Shown: positions 39,414 through 48,618 of the stretch, piece after piece
How positions within the stretch are numbered: the stretch's first letter is position 1
How the letters are laid out: every line of letters begins with the position of its first letter
Origin: Volucribacter psittacicida
GTDB lineage: Bacteria; Pseudomonadota; Gammaproteobacteria; Enterobacterales; Pasteurellaceae
DNA: 64,000 nucleotides
Direction: 5' to 3'
Assembly: GCF_004339025.1 (NCBI RefSeq)
Contig: NZ_SMFT01000003.1
Span: 180,545 to 244,544, forward strand
The notes under the pieces: generated by a model
The model's database searches: none
The model's input: the letters and a program-made list of their open reading frames with translations, nothing else
What the model was told of the DNA's origin: nothing
Program-made: the position numbers and the translations under genes

Positions 39414-40337
39414 TTATTTTGCTAAGTAGGTAGCAAGTTGTTGTTGATTTGGTAAGGCGGACATTGCCCCTTTGGCTGTGGTGGCTAAGGCACCGCAAGC
39501 ATTCGCTTGTTGAATAATTTTTTCTAAGGTATTAATTTCTTGCCAATCTTGGTGTTGGGAAAGTCCTGCTAATAAACCGCCCACGAATGCATCGCCTGCT
39601 CCAGTGGTATCAACAGGTTGAATGGCTTTTCCTTTGATAATATTTTGTTGTCCATTGATATGGTATAACGCTCCGTCTTTACCAAGGGTAATAATGATTA
39701 ATTTATCAGGGTGTAGGGCAATGATTTTGCTAAAGCCTTCTTGTAAATTATCCGTATCGGTTAATAAGGTGAGTTCTTCTTCGGAAAGTTTAATCACATC
39801 GGCTAACGCGATGGCTTGATTAACCACATTTTTCATTTCTTCAAAAGAGGACCATAAACTTTCCCGTAAATTTGGATCAAATGAGAAGAAACCGCCTACG
39901 GATTTGATACGGCGAATTGCTTCAAAAGTAGCTTCCCTTGAGGGATTATTAATTAAGGCAATAGAGCAACAATGTAGCCATTCATTGGCTTGAAAATTAG
40001 GCAAATCTGAAACTTGTAAAAATTGATCCGCACTTGGATTGACCATAAAAGTAAAGCTACGTTCACCATTATCTAACCCAACCACAACGGTAGAGGTACG
40101 TTGTTGTGGATCTAAAATAAGATGTTCGGTATTGACCTTTTCTGCTTTTAAGGTATTTCGCATAAATTCGCCAAGGGGATCTTTGCCCACTCGTCCAATA
40201 AATGCACTTTGGCAACCTAAACGTGAAACCCCAACCGCCACATTGGCAGGTGCCCCCCCTGCACATTTGAGATAATGTTGTTCGCCATCAGGAATTAAAT
40301 CTACTACGGCATCGCCTGTTACCCAAATTTTATTCAT
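39414..40337 (-). CDS. scrK: Fructokinase
   Basis: 307-residue PfkB-family kinase. N-terminal GDAVVDLIPDG (7-17) and GGAPANVAVGVSRLG (27-41), C-terminal DTTGAGDAFVGGLLAGL (near 245). Phosphorylates the fructose that ScrB releases. scrB follows after 17 bp, so they are co-transcribed. It also carries the fructokinase pattern of residues rather than the ribokinase one. Confidence 0.9.
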   Translation of the reverse strand: MNKIWVTGDAVVDLIPDGEQHYLKCAGGAPANVAVGVSRLGCQSAFIGRVGKDPLGEFMRNTLKAEKVNTEHLILDPQQRTSTVVVGLDNGERSFTFMVNPSADQFLQVSDLPNFQANEWLHCCSIALINNPSREATFEAIRRIKSVGGFFSFDPNLRESLWSSFEEMKNVVNQAIALADVIKLSEEELTLLTDTDNLQEGFSKIIALHPDKLIIITLGKDGALYHINGQQNIIKGKAIQPVDTTGAGDAFVGGLLAGLSQHQDWQEINTLEKIIQQANACGALATTAKGAMSALPNQQQLATYLAK

Positions 40338-40366
40338 AAAGCAATCCTTATTTAATAATATGTGAA

Positions 40367-40390
40367 ATCCCCTCTGAATAAAGAGGGGAT
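40367..40390 (-). terminator. Hairpin after tyrS
   Basis: ATCCCCTCT / AGAGGGGAT, 9 pairs, 6-base loop, about 30 bp after the tyrS stop; followed on the minus strand by ATTTCACAT, a poor T run. Separates tyrS from scrK. Confidence 0.65.
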
Positions 40391-40418
40391 AGAAGGTTGA
40401 TGAGAAAGATGTTATGGT

Positions 40419-41606
40419 CTATGCCACTGTAACTCGAGCAAATTTGCGTTTACCTACTTGATAAACCGCAGTACCCGATTGTGCATTGGCTTTGACATCT
40501 TCTACTTTTTCGCCATTAATTTTTACTCCCCCTTGTTGAGCCATACGAATGGCTTCTGAGGTTGAGGCAACTAAACCAGCCTCTTTCAACAAGGTAGCCA
40601 AGCCAATCTCGCCAGTAAAGGTAAATTCTGGCATTTCATCAGGCATCGCCCCTTTTTGGAAACGGTTAATAAACTCTTGTTCTGCACTTTCAGCCGCTTC
40701 CTCATTATGAAAACGAGCAATAATTTCTTTCGCTAATAAGATTTTGACATCACGCGGATTTTTGCCTTGTGCAACTTCTTGTTTTAATTGCTCAATTTCA
40801 CTTAATGGACGGAAAGAAAGCAGGTTATACCAATTCCACATTAATTCATCGGAAATGGACATCACTTTACCAAACATTTCTGATGGCGAATCGGTTACTC
40901 CAATATAATTGCCTAAGGATTTAGACATTTTTTTCTCGCCATCTAATCCCACTAATAATGGTAGGGTAATGGCAACTTGTGGTTTTTGTCCTGCTGATTT
41001 TTGCAGTTCACGTCCCACTAATAAGTTGAATTTTTGGTCTGTTCCGCCTAATTCTACATCGGCTTCTAATGCCACAGAGTCATGCCCTTGCAATAATGGG
41101 TAAATAAATTCGTGAATGGCAATAGGTTGATTATTATTAAAACGTTTTTTGAAATCATCACGTTCTAGCATACGTGCCACAGTATAATTACTGGCTAAAC
41201 GAATCATTCCCTCTGTGCCTAATTGTCCTAACCATTCGGAATTGAACACAATGCGGGTTTTTTGTGGATCAAGGATTTTAAAGATTTGTTGTTTATAAGT
41301 TTCCGCATTACGCAAAACATCTTCACGACTGAGTGGTGGACGAGTGGTGTTTTTACCCGAAGGATCGCCCACCATACCAGTAAAATCGCCAATTAGGAAA
41401 ATGACTTCATGCCCAAATTGTTGAAATTGGCGTAATTTGTTAAGCACAACGGTATGCCCTAAATGAATATCAGGTGCGGTAGGATCAGCACCAAGTTTTA
41501 TCCGCAACGGACGATTTTCTTTTAATTTTTCCACTAAATCCTGTTCGGAAAGAATTTCATCTACACCGCGCTTGAGTTCCGCGAGAACAACATTGATGTC
41601 AGTCAT
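40419..41606 (-). CDS. tyrS: Tyrosyl-tRNA synthetase
   Basis: 395 residues from the chosen ATG, class I synthetase with HLGH (in [11 protein letters not shown], near 44) and KMSKS (in [12 protein letters not shown], near 230), and a C-terminal S4 RNA-binding domain (about 330-390). The frame extends 13 codons upstream, but GGA before the ATG at 41606 and family length favour the shorter form. Has its own promoter at 41646-41674, separate from the small RNA unit above it. Confidence 0.95.
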   Translation of the reverse strand: MTDINVVLAELKRGVDEILSEQDLVEKLKENRPLRIKLGADPTAPDIHLGHTVVLNKLRQFQQFGHEVIFLIGDFTGMVGDPSGKNTTRPPLSREDVLRNAETYKQQIFKILDPQKTRIVFNSEWLGQLGTEGMIRLASNYTVARMLERDDFKKRFNNNQPIAIHEFIYPLLQGHDSVALEADVELGGTDQKFNLLVGRELQKSAGQKPQVAITLPLLVGLDGEKKMSKSLGNYIGVTDSPSEMFGKVMSISDELMWNWYNLLSFRPLSEIEQLKQEVAQGKNPRDVKILLAKEIIARFHNEEAAESAEQEFINRFQKGAMPDEMPEFTFTGEIGLATLLKEAGLVASTSEAIRMAQQGGVKINGEKVEDVKANAQSGTAVYQVGKRKFARVTVA

Positions 41607-41645
41607 AATTTTTCCTAAGTTGGTTGATTTTTTTAATAAAGCCAC

Positions 41646-41674
41646 ATTATAGGGATTGCAATCATAAATGAAAA
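41646..41674 (-). promoter_or_regulatory. Probable tyrS promoter
   Basis: Minus strand TTTTCA, 17-bp spacer, TATAAT (plus-strand 41669-41674 and 41646-41651), 40 bp upstream of the tyrS ATG. Immediately downstream of the small-RNA terminator. Confidence 0.55.
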
Positions 41675-41692
41675 GGGGATTATGCGGAAAAT

Positions 41693-41771
41693 AAAAAAAG
41701 CACCTCTGTTGTGGGGGAAGAGGTGCTGAAATGTTGGAGTGATTATCTATTTATGTTTGTTGTTATTATGG
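41693..41771 (-). ncRNA. Probable Fur-repressed small RNA (HrrF/RyhB-like role)
   Basis: No open frame lies between sfsA and tyrS, yet this 230-bp gap holds a complete transcription unit: a promoter at 41778-41806 overlapped by a perfect Fur box, a predicted transcript of about 79 bases, and a strong terminator. The hairpin loop reads UCCCCCACAAC, a C-rich single strand of the kind small RNAs use to pair with ribosome sites. Haemophilus influenzae has a Fur-regulated small RNA, HrrF, conserved in the family; whether this is its orthologue I cannot say. An alternative is a late sfsA terminator. Confidence 0.65.
41699..41727 (-). terminator. Terminator of the small RNA
   Basis: Minus strand AGCACCTCT / AGAGGTGCT, 9 perfect pairs, 11-base C-rich loop, followed by seven T (41693-41699). 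Confidence 0.88.
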
Positions 41772-41777
41772 TTATTA

Positions 41778-41806
41778 ATGATAATTATTATCATTAAGTT
41801 AAGCAA
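41778..41806 (-). promoter_or_regulatory. Small-RNA promoter
   Basis: Minus strand TTGCTT (plus 41801-41806), 17-bp spacer, TATCAT (plus 41778-41783). Predicted start near 41771. Confidence 0.6.
41779..41793. promoter_or_regulatory. Fur box
   Basis: TGATAATTATTATCA is an exact match to the 7-1-7 Fur core TGATAAT-N-ATTATCA and overlaps the -10 box of the small-RNA promoter, so iron-loaded Fur would block it. Confidence 0.85.
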
Positions 41807-41835
41807 ATTCATTTACAAATATTTACAATATTAAC

Positions 41836-42552
41836 TTATATAAGTACAGGAACAGAATTTGTAAGTTTTAACCCACAAGGAATGTGCTGTTGAAATTCAA
41901 ACTCTCCTGCATAGCAATAGACTTCAACACCAAGCTCAACAGCCTGTTGTAATAATTGTTGGTATTCAGGATCAATATCTTCGGCGACACGAAAATGATG
42001 AAAACCATTATGTAATCCTGCGAAAAAAACTACCGCTCTTTTACCTTGTTGTTTGATAGCCATAAGTTCGCGTAAATGTTTTTGCCCGCGTGTGGTGACA
42101 GCATCAGGAAATTGCCCAAGTTCATGGCGTACTAAGGTAACTGATTTGACTTCTACATAGCAATCTACGAGTCCTTTGCCTTTTAGTAAGAAATCAATTC
42201 GGCTATTTTCTTTGCCATATTTCACTTCAGGATAAATTTCGTCATATTCGGCAAGTTGGCTAATTTGCTTATTTTGTAATGCTTCTAGGGTAAGTTGATT
42301 AGAACGATGCGTGTTGATACAAACAAATTGTTGTTCGTTAAGTTGGGTAAGCTCCCAAGAAAGGGGGTATTTGCGTGTAAGGTTTTTAGAATCAGAATAC
42401 CAAATTCTATCGCCAGCACTGCCGCAGCCTAGCATTGTGCCTGTATTGGCACAATGAATAGTGGTTGTTTCTCCATTGGGTAATTCAATATCGGCCATAA
42501 AGCGTTTATAACGGCGAATCAATTTAGCAGGCTGTAAAGGAGGAAATTGCAT
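41836..42552 (-). CDS. sfsA: Sugar fermentation stimulation protein A homologue
   Basis: 238 residues, the full SfsA length. The N-terminal OB-like part ([20 protein letters not shown] near 15) and the nuclease-like block [20 protein letters not shown] (near 118), with acidic residues of a PD-(D/E)XK fold, are visible. First described as stimulating maltose metabolism; molecular function still unclear. Next to the Fur-box RNA but with its own upstream region. Confidence 0.92.
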   Translation of the reverse strand: MQFPPLQPAKLIRRYKRFMADIELPNGETTTIHCANTGTMLGCGSAGDRIWYSDSKNLTRKYPLSWELTQLNEQQFVCINTHRSNQLTLEALQNKQISQLAEYDEIYPEVKYGKENSRIDFLLKGKGLVDCYVEVKSVTLVRHELGQFPDAVTTRGQKHLRELMAIKQQGKRAVVFFAGLHNGFHHFRVAEDIDPEYQQLLQQAVELGVEVYCYAGEFEFQQHIPCGLKLTNSVPVLI

Positions 42553-42847
42553 AGTAATTTATCCTAAATTAAGGGTGAACGATCTTATTGAATTTGGCAT
42601 TTTAACGAGAAATTTATGCGATGAAAACTTATTGTTGTGAGCTGTCAGATTAATTGAAAAAAAGTCTTTGTTATTTTGCTCGCTTTAGTGGTAAATTGAG
42701 ACGATAGCTAAAATCATTGAACGTTCTTATTTAGAGAATGTGTTGGTTTGGCTATAATCTAAATGATGTCGAGTCATAGTTGTGATTTGATATGGGCGGG
42801 AAGTTTTCCGAAGTTATTGATTAACCAATTATAAGGAATAAATAATT
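42553..42847. other. 295-bp divergent intergenic region sfsA/pntA
   Basis: A TATAAT at 42753-42758 reads towards pntA, about 90 bp from its start, but no good -35 accompanies it. No repeats, uptake signals or open frames of note. TAAGGA at 42832 is the pntA ribosome site. Confidence 0.45.
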
Positions 42848-44377
42848 ATGCTAATTGGTGTACCTAGAGAACTGCTTGACAATGAATGTCGTGTGGCGGC
42901 AACGCCGAAAACTGTACAGCAGATCTTGAAACTTGGTTTTGACGTGATTGTTGAACATGATGCGGGTTTTAAAGCAAGTTTTGAAGATCAAGCCTTTGTA
43001 GAGGCGGGCGCTAAAATTGGTTCGGCACAAGAAGTATGGCAAGCAGATATTATTTTTAAAGTTAATGCACCTACTGATCAGGAAGTTGAATTAATTAAGG
43101 ACGGCGCAACCTTAGTAAGTTTTATTTGGCCAGCACAAAATCCTCAGTTAATGGAAAAATTGTCAGCTAAAAAAATTAATGTATTAGCTATGGACGCTGT
43201 ACCTCGTATTTCTCGAGCGCAATCCCTTGATGCTTTAAGTTCAATGGCAAATATCGCAGGTTATCGTGCGGTAGTTGAAGCGGCGCATGAATTTGGTAGC
43301 TTTTTTACGGGGCAAATTACAGCGGCTGGTAAAGTACCACCTGCAAAAGTATTGGTTATTGGTGCAGGGGTAGCAGGGCTTGCTGCTATCGGTGCTGCCA
43401 ATAGCTTAGGGGCGATCGTGCGTGCCTTTGATTCTCGTCCAGAAGTAAAAGAACAAGTGGAATCAATGGGCGCCAGTTTCCTTGAGATTGATTTTAAAGA
43501 AGAAGGTGGATCAGGCGATGGTTATGCCAAAGTGATGTCTGAAGAATTTAATCGCCGAGCGTTAGAATTATATGCGGAACAAGCGAAAGAGGTAGATATT
43601 ATTATTACCACCGCATTAATCCCTGGAAAACCTGCGCCACGCCTAATTACCAAAGAAATGGTTGAGTCAATGAAACCAGGTTCAGTGATTGTGGATTTAG
43701 CCGCCGCCACAGGTGGTAACTGTGAATTATCAAAAGCAGGCGAAGTAGTGACTACCGAAAATCAGGTAAAAATTATTGGTTATACCGATTTACCAAGCCG
43801 TTTACCAACTCAGTCATCACAACTTTACGGCACTAATTTAGTGAATTTACTCAAATTATTATGTAAAGAAAAAGACGGTAATATCAACATTGATTTTGAT
43901 GATGTCGTCCTTCGTGGTGTTACAGTGATTAAAAATGGTGAAGTTACTTGGCCAGCTCCACCAATTCAAGTCTCTGCTCAACCTAAAGCAAAACCTGCGG
44001 TAGAAGCAGTGAAAGTGGAAGAAAAACCAACTAATCCTAAAGTGAAGTATGGCATTATGGCGATTGTTGCCTTGTTATATTTATGGGTAGCCTCTGTTAC
44101 TCCAACCTCTTTCCTTTCTCATTTTACCGTCTTTGTTTTAGCCTGTGTGGTGGGATATTATGTGGTATGGAATGTCAGCCACGCCTTACATACTCCACTT
44201 ATGGCGGTAACTAATGCCATTTCAGGCATTATTATTGTGGGAGCATTGTTACAAATTGGGCAGGGCAGTTTCTTTATCAGTTTACTTGCCTTTATTGCGA
44301 TTTTAGTCGCTAGTATTAATATCTTTGGGGGCTTTAAAGTTACCCAACGTATGCTTTCGATGTTTAGAAAAGGTTAA
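42848..44377 (+). CDS. pntA: NAD(P) transhydrogenase subunit alpha
   Basis: 509 residues: the NAD-binding domain I (about 1-380, [20 protein letters not shown] near 172 and the mobile loop [15 protein letters not shown] near 318) then four membrane helices (about 400-500) of domain II. Membrane-bound proton-pumping transhydrogenase making NADPH. pntB follows after 11 bp with GGAGG. Confidence 0.96.
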   Translation: MLIGVPRELLDNECRVAATPKTVQQILKLGFDVIVEHDAGFKASFEDQAFVEAGAKIGSAQEVWQADIIFKVNAPTDQEVELIKDGATLVSFIWPAQNPQLMEKLSAKKINVLAMDAVPRISRAQSLDALSSMANIAGYRAVVEAAHEFGSFFTGQITAAGKVPPAKVLVIGAGVAGLAAIGAANSLGAIVRAFDSRPEVKEQVESMGASFLEIDFKEEGGSGDGYAKVMSEEFNRRALELYAEQAKEVDIIITTALIPGKPAPRLITKEMVESMKPGSVIVDLAAATGGNCELSKAGEVVTTENQVKIIGYTDLPSRLPTQSSQLYGTNLVNLLKLLCKEKDGNINIDFDDVVLRGVTVIKNGEVTWPAPPIQVSAQPKAKPAVEAVKVEEKPTNPKVKYGIMAIVALLYLWVASVTPTSFLSHFTVFVLACVVGYYVVWNVSHALHTPLMAVTNAISGIIIVGALLQIGQGSFFISLLAFIAILVASINIFGGFKVTQRMLSMFRKG

Positions 44378-44388
44378 GGAGGAAAGCA

Positions 44389-45813
44389 ATGTCTGAAGGT
44401 TTAGTTCAAGCAGCTTATATTGTTGCAGCACTGCTTTTCATTATGAGTCTAGCAGGGCTTTCTAAGCACGAAACAGCCAAAGCTGGTTGTTGGTATGGTA
44501 TCGTGGGTATGGCGATTGCTTTAGTTGCCACCATTTTCGGCCCAGCGGTAAAAGGACAATTTTGGATCTTATTATCAATGGCAATAGGGGCGGCGATTGG
44601 TATTCGCCAAGCCTTAAAAGTTGAAATGACCGAAATGCCTGAATTAGTGGCGATTTTACATAGCTTTGTGGGATTAGCTGCCGTATTAGTCGGCTTTAAT
44701 AGTTATGGCTTACATCACGCCGCAGAAGTTCCTGCTTATTTAGATGAAGCGGGTAAAGCGGTTTTCTTAGCAGAGCAAGCCGTATTAGCTAATATCCATA
44801 ATGTGGAAGTTTTCTTAGGCATCTTTATTGGTGCAGTAACCTTTACAGGTTCTGTGGTTGCCTTTGGTAAATTACGTGGAATCATTAACTCCAAAGCCTT
44901 AATGTTACCTCATCGCCATAAACTTAATTTAGCGGCGTTAGTGGTATCAGCATTATTAATGATTGCTTTCTTAAATTCACCAGAAAATATTTTCCCTGTT
45001 CTCTTAATGACCGCCATTGCCCTTGCTTTCGGATGGCACTTAGTGGCTTCAATCGGTGGGGCTGATATGCCGGTTGTGGTATCAATGCTTAACTCTTATT
45101 CTGGTTGGGCAGCCGCAGCAGCGGGCTTTATGTTGAGCAATGATTTATTAATTGTTACAGGGGCATTAGTTGGCTCATCGGGGGCAATTTTATCTTACAT
45201 TATGTGTAAAGCCATGAACCGTTCATTTATTAGCGTTATTGCAGGTGGTTTTGGTAATGATGTACAAGCCTCAGATGATCAGGATTATGGCGAGCATCGT
45301 GAAACCAGTGCCGAAGAAGTGGCTGAAATGTTAAAAAATGCCAACTCTGTCATTATTACCCCAGGATATGGTATGGCTGTAGCACAAGCACAATATCCAG
45401 TGGCTGAAATCACTCAAAAATTGCGTGAGCGAGGTGTAAATGTACGCTTTGGTATTCACCCTGTTGCAGGACGCCTACCAGGACATATGAACGTATTATT
45501 AGCCGAAGCCAAAGTGCCTTATGACGTGGTGTTAGAAATGGACGAAATTAACGAAGATTTCCCAGACACCGATGTGGTTTTAGTAATTGGTGCGAATGAT
45601 ACCGTAAACCCAGCGGCAATGGACGATCCATCTAGCCCAATTGCAGGTATGCCAGTATTAGAAGTGTGGAAAGCACAAAATGTGATCGTGTTTAAACGCT
45701 CTATGGGCGTTGGCTATGCAGGCGTGCAAAACCCATTGTTCTTTAAAGATAATACACAAATGTTACTGGGCGATGCCAAAGAAAGTGTTGACGCGATTTT
45801 GCGTGCTTTGTAA
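44389..45813 (+). CDS. pntB: NAD(P) transhydrogenase subunit beta
   Basis: 474 residues: eight or nine membrane helices (about 1-265) and the C-terminal NADP-binding domain III ([14 protein letters not shown] near 324, [20 protein letters not shown] near 360, [10 protein letters not shown] near 400). Partner of PntA. Followed by a strong terminator. Confidence 0.96.
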   Translation: MSEGLVQAAYIVAALLFIMSLAGLSKHETAKAGCWYGIVGMAIALVATIFGPAVKGQFWILLSMAIGAAIGIRQALKVEMTEMPELVAILHSFVGLAAVLVGFNSYGLHHAAEVPAYLDEAGKAVFLAEQAVLANIHNVEVFLGIFIGAVTFTGSVVAFGKLRGIINSKALMLPHRHKLNLAALVVSALLMIAFLNSPENIFPVLLMTAIALAFGWHLVASIGGADMPVVVSMLNSYSGWAAAAAGFMLSNDLLIVTGALVGSSGAILSYIMCKAMNRSFISVIAGGFGNDVQASDDQDYGEHRETSAEEVAEMLKNANSVIITPGYGMAVAQAQYPVAEITQKLRERGVNVRFGIHPVAGRLPGHMNVLLAEAKVPYDVVLEMDEINEDFPDTDVVLVIGANDTVNPAAMDDPSSPIAGMPVLEVWKAQNVIVFKRSMGVGYAGVQNPLFFKDNTQMLLGDAKESVDAILRAL

Positions 45814-45842
45814 TCGCTTAATAATAAAATAAGTATAAATTA

Positions 45843-45873
45843 AACCGCACTTTTTAAAGTGCGGTTATTTTTT
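45843..45873 (+). terminator. pntAB terminator made of paired uptake signals
   Basis: AACCGCACTTT / AAAGTGCGGTT, 11 perfect pairs, 2-base loop in the annotated form, then a T run. 30 bp after pntB. Confidence 0.9.
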
Positions 45874-45966
45874 ATAAAATTTTAAATTTACGAGAAAGAT
45901 CAAAGAAAGTTGCCCTAATTTATGTTTATATACCTCTTATTATTTAACTAAATAAGGGTGTTTTTT

Positions 45967-47399
45967 ATGGCAGATTCGCTTTATTCATCATTAAAAAAAC
46001 TGACACATTATCCATTAGCCCTCGCACGAAAAAGGAAAGTGTTTTATTTTTTATTATCCCTAGTGATCGGTTGGGGATTAATGTTATTAGCCTCGGATCC
46101 TACCTTCACTCAAACTCAAAATTACGTTCTCTTCTTACTATTTTTTGCCATTTCGCTCTGGGTAACTGAGGCGATTCCACCATTTTCTGTCGGCATTTTA
46201 ATTATTGGTTTTTTAGTATTTATTATGGGACGCAGTGATGCGGAAAATGCCATTCAGTATTTGCAAACTTGGTCGGATAGCGTAATTTGGTTATTTTTAG
46301 GCGGCTTTTTCCTAGCGGAAGCCATGAAAAAAACAGAATTAGATGTGGCATTACTAAAAACAATGTTACCCAAATTTGGCACTAACCCTAAAAATGTATT
46401 ATGGGGAGTTATGCTAATTACAGGTGCAATATCAATGTTAATGAGTAACACTGCTACAACAGCATGATGATAGCCACATTTGCCCCATTATTTGCTTCTC
46501 TTGATAAAAAATCTAATTTATCCCGTGCATTATTATTAGGTATCCCCGCCGCTGCTTCTATTGGCGGAATTGGAACAATTATTGGTTCAGCCCCTAATGC
46601 TATTGCGGTAGGAGCTTTAGAAAATATGGGATATCATATTTCTTTCTTGGAATGGATGTTGGTTGGTACGCCTTTAGCCTTTATTCTATTATTTATTTTT
46701 TGGCGCGTATTATTAGTACGCTATCGCATTAATAAACAGGCAAGTTTAGATTTTTCCTTTTTACAGCAACAGCCTAAAACAGTGACGGTAGAGCAAAAAA
46801 CACAAAAAAGTATTGTATTGGTTATTTTGGCGGTTACACTTTTCTTTTGGTTAACCGCCAAATGGTTTTCTATTCCTGTGGCTGCTGCATCAGGTATTCC
46901 TATTGTTGGACTAACAATGCTTGGTATTATTGATGCAGAAGATGTACGTAAATTACCTTGGGATACCTTAATGTTAGTGGCTGGCGGACTTGCATTGGGG
47001 TTAGCCATTGAAGAACAACAAATTGCTAGTCATTTTGTTCAACAATTAAGCCATATTAATATTAGTTTTATGGCATTATTGATTATGTTTAGCTTCATTA
47101 CGGTATTACTTTCTAATTTTATGAGTAATACGGCGGCTACTACGATTCTTATTCCTGTGGCTTTATCTTTATTAAAAATGTTTGGTGGCGAAATTAATCC
47201 AATTATTCTGCCATTGGCGATTGGTATATGTGCTTCTTGTGCTTTATTTTTACCTGTTTCTACGCCGCCAAATGCTATCGCTTTCAGCACAGGACTAATT
47301 AAACAATCAGAATTTCGTCTTGGTGGTATTGTTATTGGCTTACTTGGGCCTATTTTGACAATATTCTGGGTATTGTTTGTGGTATATTTGTTGTATTAG
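45967..47399 (+). pseudogene. SLC13/DASS-family sodium:dicarboxylate symporter, frameshifted
   Basis: Two frames together encode one complete transporter of about 477 residues. Frame 1 (to the TGA at 46465) ends in MLMSNTATTA; frame 2 begins at the overlapping ATG at 46464 with MMIATFAPLFASLDK, giving the family signature SNTATTAMM exactly at the break. One missing base at 46464 explains it. The first SNT motif would be cut from the second (SNTAATTILIP, near 47129). There is no slippery heptamer. Either a real null mutation or an error in the sequence. ATG at 45967 is favoured over GTG at 45958. Confidence 0.85.
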
Positions 47400-47420
47400 T
47401 AAGAGTGAAAAACTTGGTTT

Positions 47421-47453
47421 AATGGACAAAAATGTGGGATTTTGTCCATTTTT
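47421..47453 (+). terminator. Terminator after the DASS gene
   Basis: AATGGACAAAA / TTTTGTCCATT, 11 perfect pairs, 8-base loop, ending in a T run. Its arm AATGGACAAAA equals the tip of the nearby IS ends, so it may derive from an older IS terminus. Confidence 0.7.
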
Positions 47454-47484
47454 CTACTTAATCCTTTATGTTTATAAGGTGTAA

Positions 47485-47544
47485 TGGACAAAATAGTTGC
47501 TAATCTGCCCATTATGCTTTCAAGTGGACAAAATAGTTGCTAAT
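47485..47544 (+). repeat. Tandem duplication of the IS end motif
   Basis: TGGACAAAATAGTTGCTAAT occurs at 47485-47504, inside the left inverted repeat, and again at 47525-47544, 40 bp further in. The right end has only one copy. Confidence 0.8.
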
Positions 47545-47562
47545 AATAATTTTCTCAAGTTG

Positions 47563-48562
47563 TTAGTAACTCTTTTTATTTAAAAAATCCTTTATAAACA
47601 TAATCTTACGCTTTCTGCTTAATCCATTGTGATTAATTAATTTCCGCTTAAGTTCACTAAATAAACCTTCTAACCGATTTGTTGTTTTTTCAATATTTAA
47701 TTCCGTATACTTTTCAAAGGTAAATAAATATTTTTCATAATATTTAATACTCGCTAATGCCCCTCTTAATCCTTTATGTTTATAAGGAAAATAACCTTTC
47801 TCATTGCATTTCTCTGAGCGTTCATTCAAATAATCTTGATGTTTTAAATACCAATAATGCAAACGACGAAAGAAATCATGTTTTTGGCTTTCCTTTAAAG
47901 TTTTCACAATGATTTTTAATTCCTTTCCAGCCTGAGATTGATGCTTTTTTCTTAATTTTCTCATCACCATTGCCACTAGATGAAAATGGCACATTTGAGC
48001 AGGCGTATTGAATATCTCTTTTAATAGTCCACGACGACCATCGCAGGTAATTGATTGAATAATATAGCCTTTTTCTATTAATTTGTTTAAAGCGAGTTGA
48101 TAATAAATAGCCTTTTCTGTTTTTACAATTTGATGATAAATCACTTTTTCTGTCAGGCTATCCATTAACACTAACACACCAAAATCTCGCTTAAAGAAAG
48201 TGGTATCCATAATAATATTTAAATGTATTGATAGAGGAAGTTTTAAAGCTGTTTTAGGCGCTTTATCAATATATCTTTGAATTGTTTTAACAAGAACATT
48301 GATATTTAATGGCAAGCTCTTTATACGTCTGTTTTCCTTGAGAATAATGAAACCAAATTTCTGTGGGATTTAATTTGTTTTGAAAGGTAAACGTTTTATT
48401 ACAATGATTGCATTTATAGCGTTGAATATGATTTTGAGTGCCATGTTTCTTAATATTCAGATTTAAGCAAAAAGGACAAGTTTTTTGTTCATTTTCAAAA
48501 AAGTAGGTTAAAGCCTTGTACTATAAGGCTTCAAGCCACTTTTTAGCAACTATTTTGTCCAT
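47563..48562 (-). pseudogene. IS256-family transposase, zinc-binding variant, with stop and frameshift
   Basis: Reading from the ATG at 48562 gives MDKIVAKKWLEAL then TAG (codon 14), then an N-terminal zinc ribbon (CPFC...CNHC) and helix-turn-helix ending YKELAIKYQCS. One extra T near 48292 shifts the frame; the rest (47563-48315) is an open catalytic domain with Asp in IIMDTTFF, Asp in SITCDGRRG, CHFHL, and Glu in TTNRLEGLF, ending NHNGLSRKRK, as in IS1249-like members of IS256. About 332 codons if repaired. Two lesions make it inactive. Confidence 0.85.
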
Positions 48563-48576
48563 TACACCGTTTATAA

Positions 48577-48617
48577 AGAAAATAACTTTTTCATTGCATT
48601 TATCTGAGCGTTCATTT
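48577..48617 (-). mobile_element. Relic of a related IS (right flank)
   Basis: AAAATAAC...CATTGCATTT...CTGAGCGTTCATT matches the IS-internal stretch beginning at 47787 with a few differences, and joins 47452-47477 across the insertion. Ends two bases before the Slam stop codon. Confidence 0.7.
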
Positions 48618-48618
48618 T

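Larger units (their letters stand above)
47478..48568 (-). mobile_element. IS256-like element (zinc-ribbon variant), decayed
   Basis: 1091 bp bounded by perfect 26-bp terminal inverted repeats (47478-47503 and 48543-48568) and by the 8-bp direct repeat GTTTATAA (47470-47477 and 48569-48576), the target-site duplication. The transposase runs leftward and starts within the right inverted repeat. Host flanks 47452-47477 and 48577-48617 rejoin to a sequence resembling the element's own internal segment 47761-47830, so it jumped into a relic of a related copy. Broken transposase, hence not autonomous. Confidence 0.9.

Noticed and set aside
41693..41806. tyrS attenuator or T-box
   Set aside because: No tyrosine-rich leader frame or T-box sequence; tyrS has its own promoter downstream of the terminator.
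46440..46480. Programmed -1 frameshift in the DASS gene
   Set aside because: No slippery heptamer, and no stem-loop seen downstream; a deleted base is simpler.
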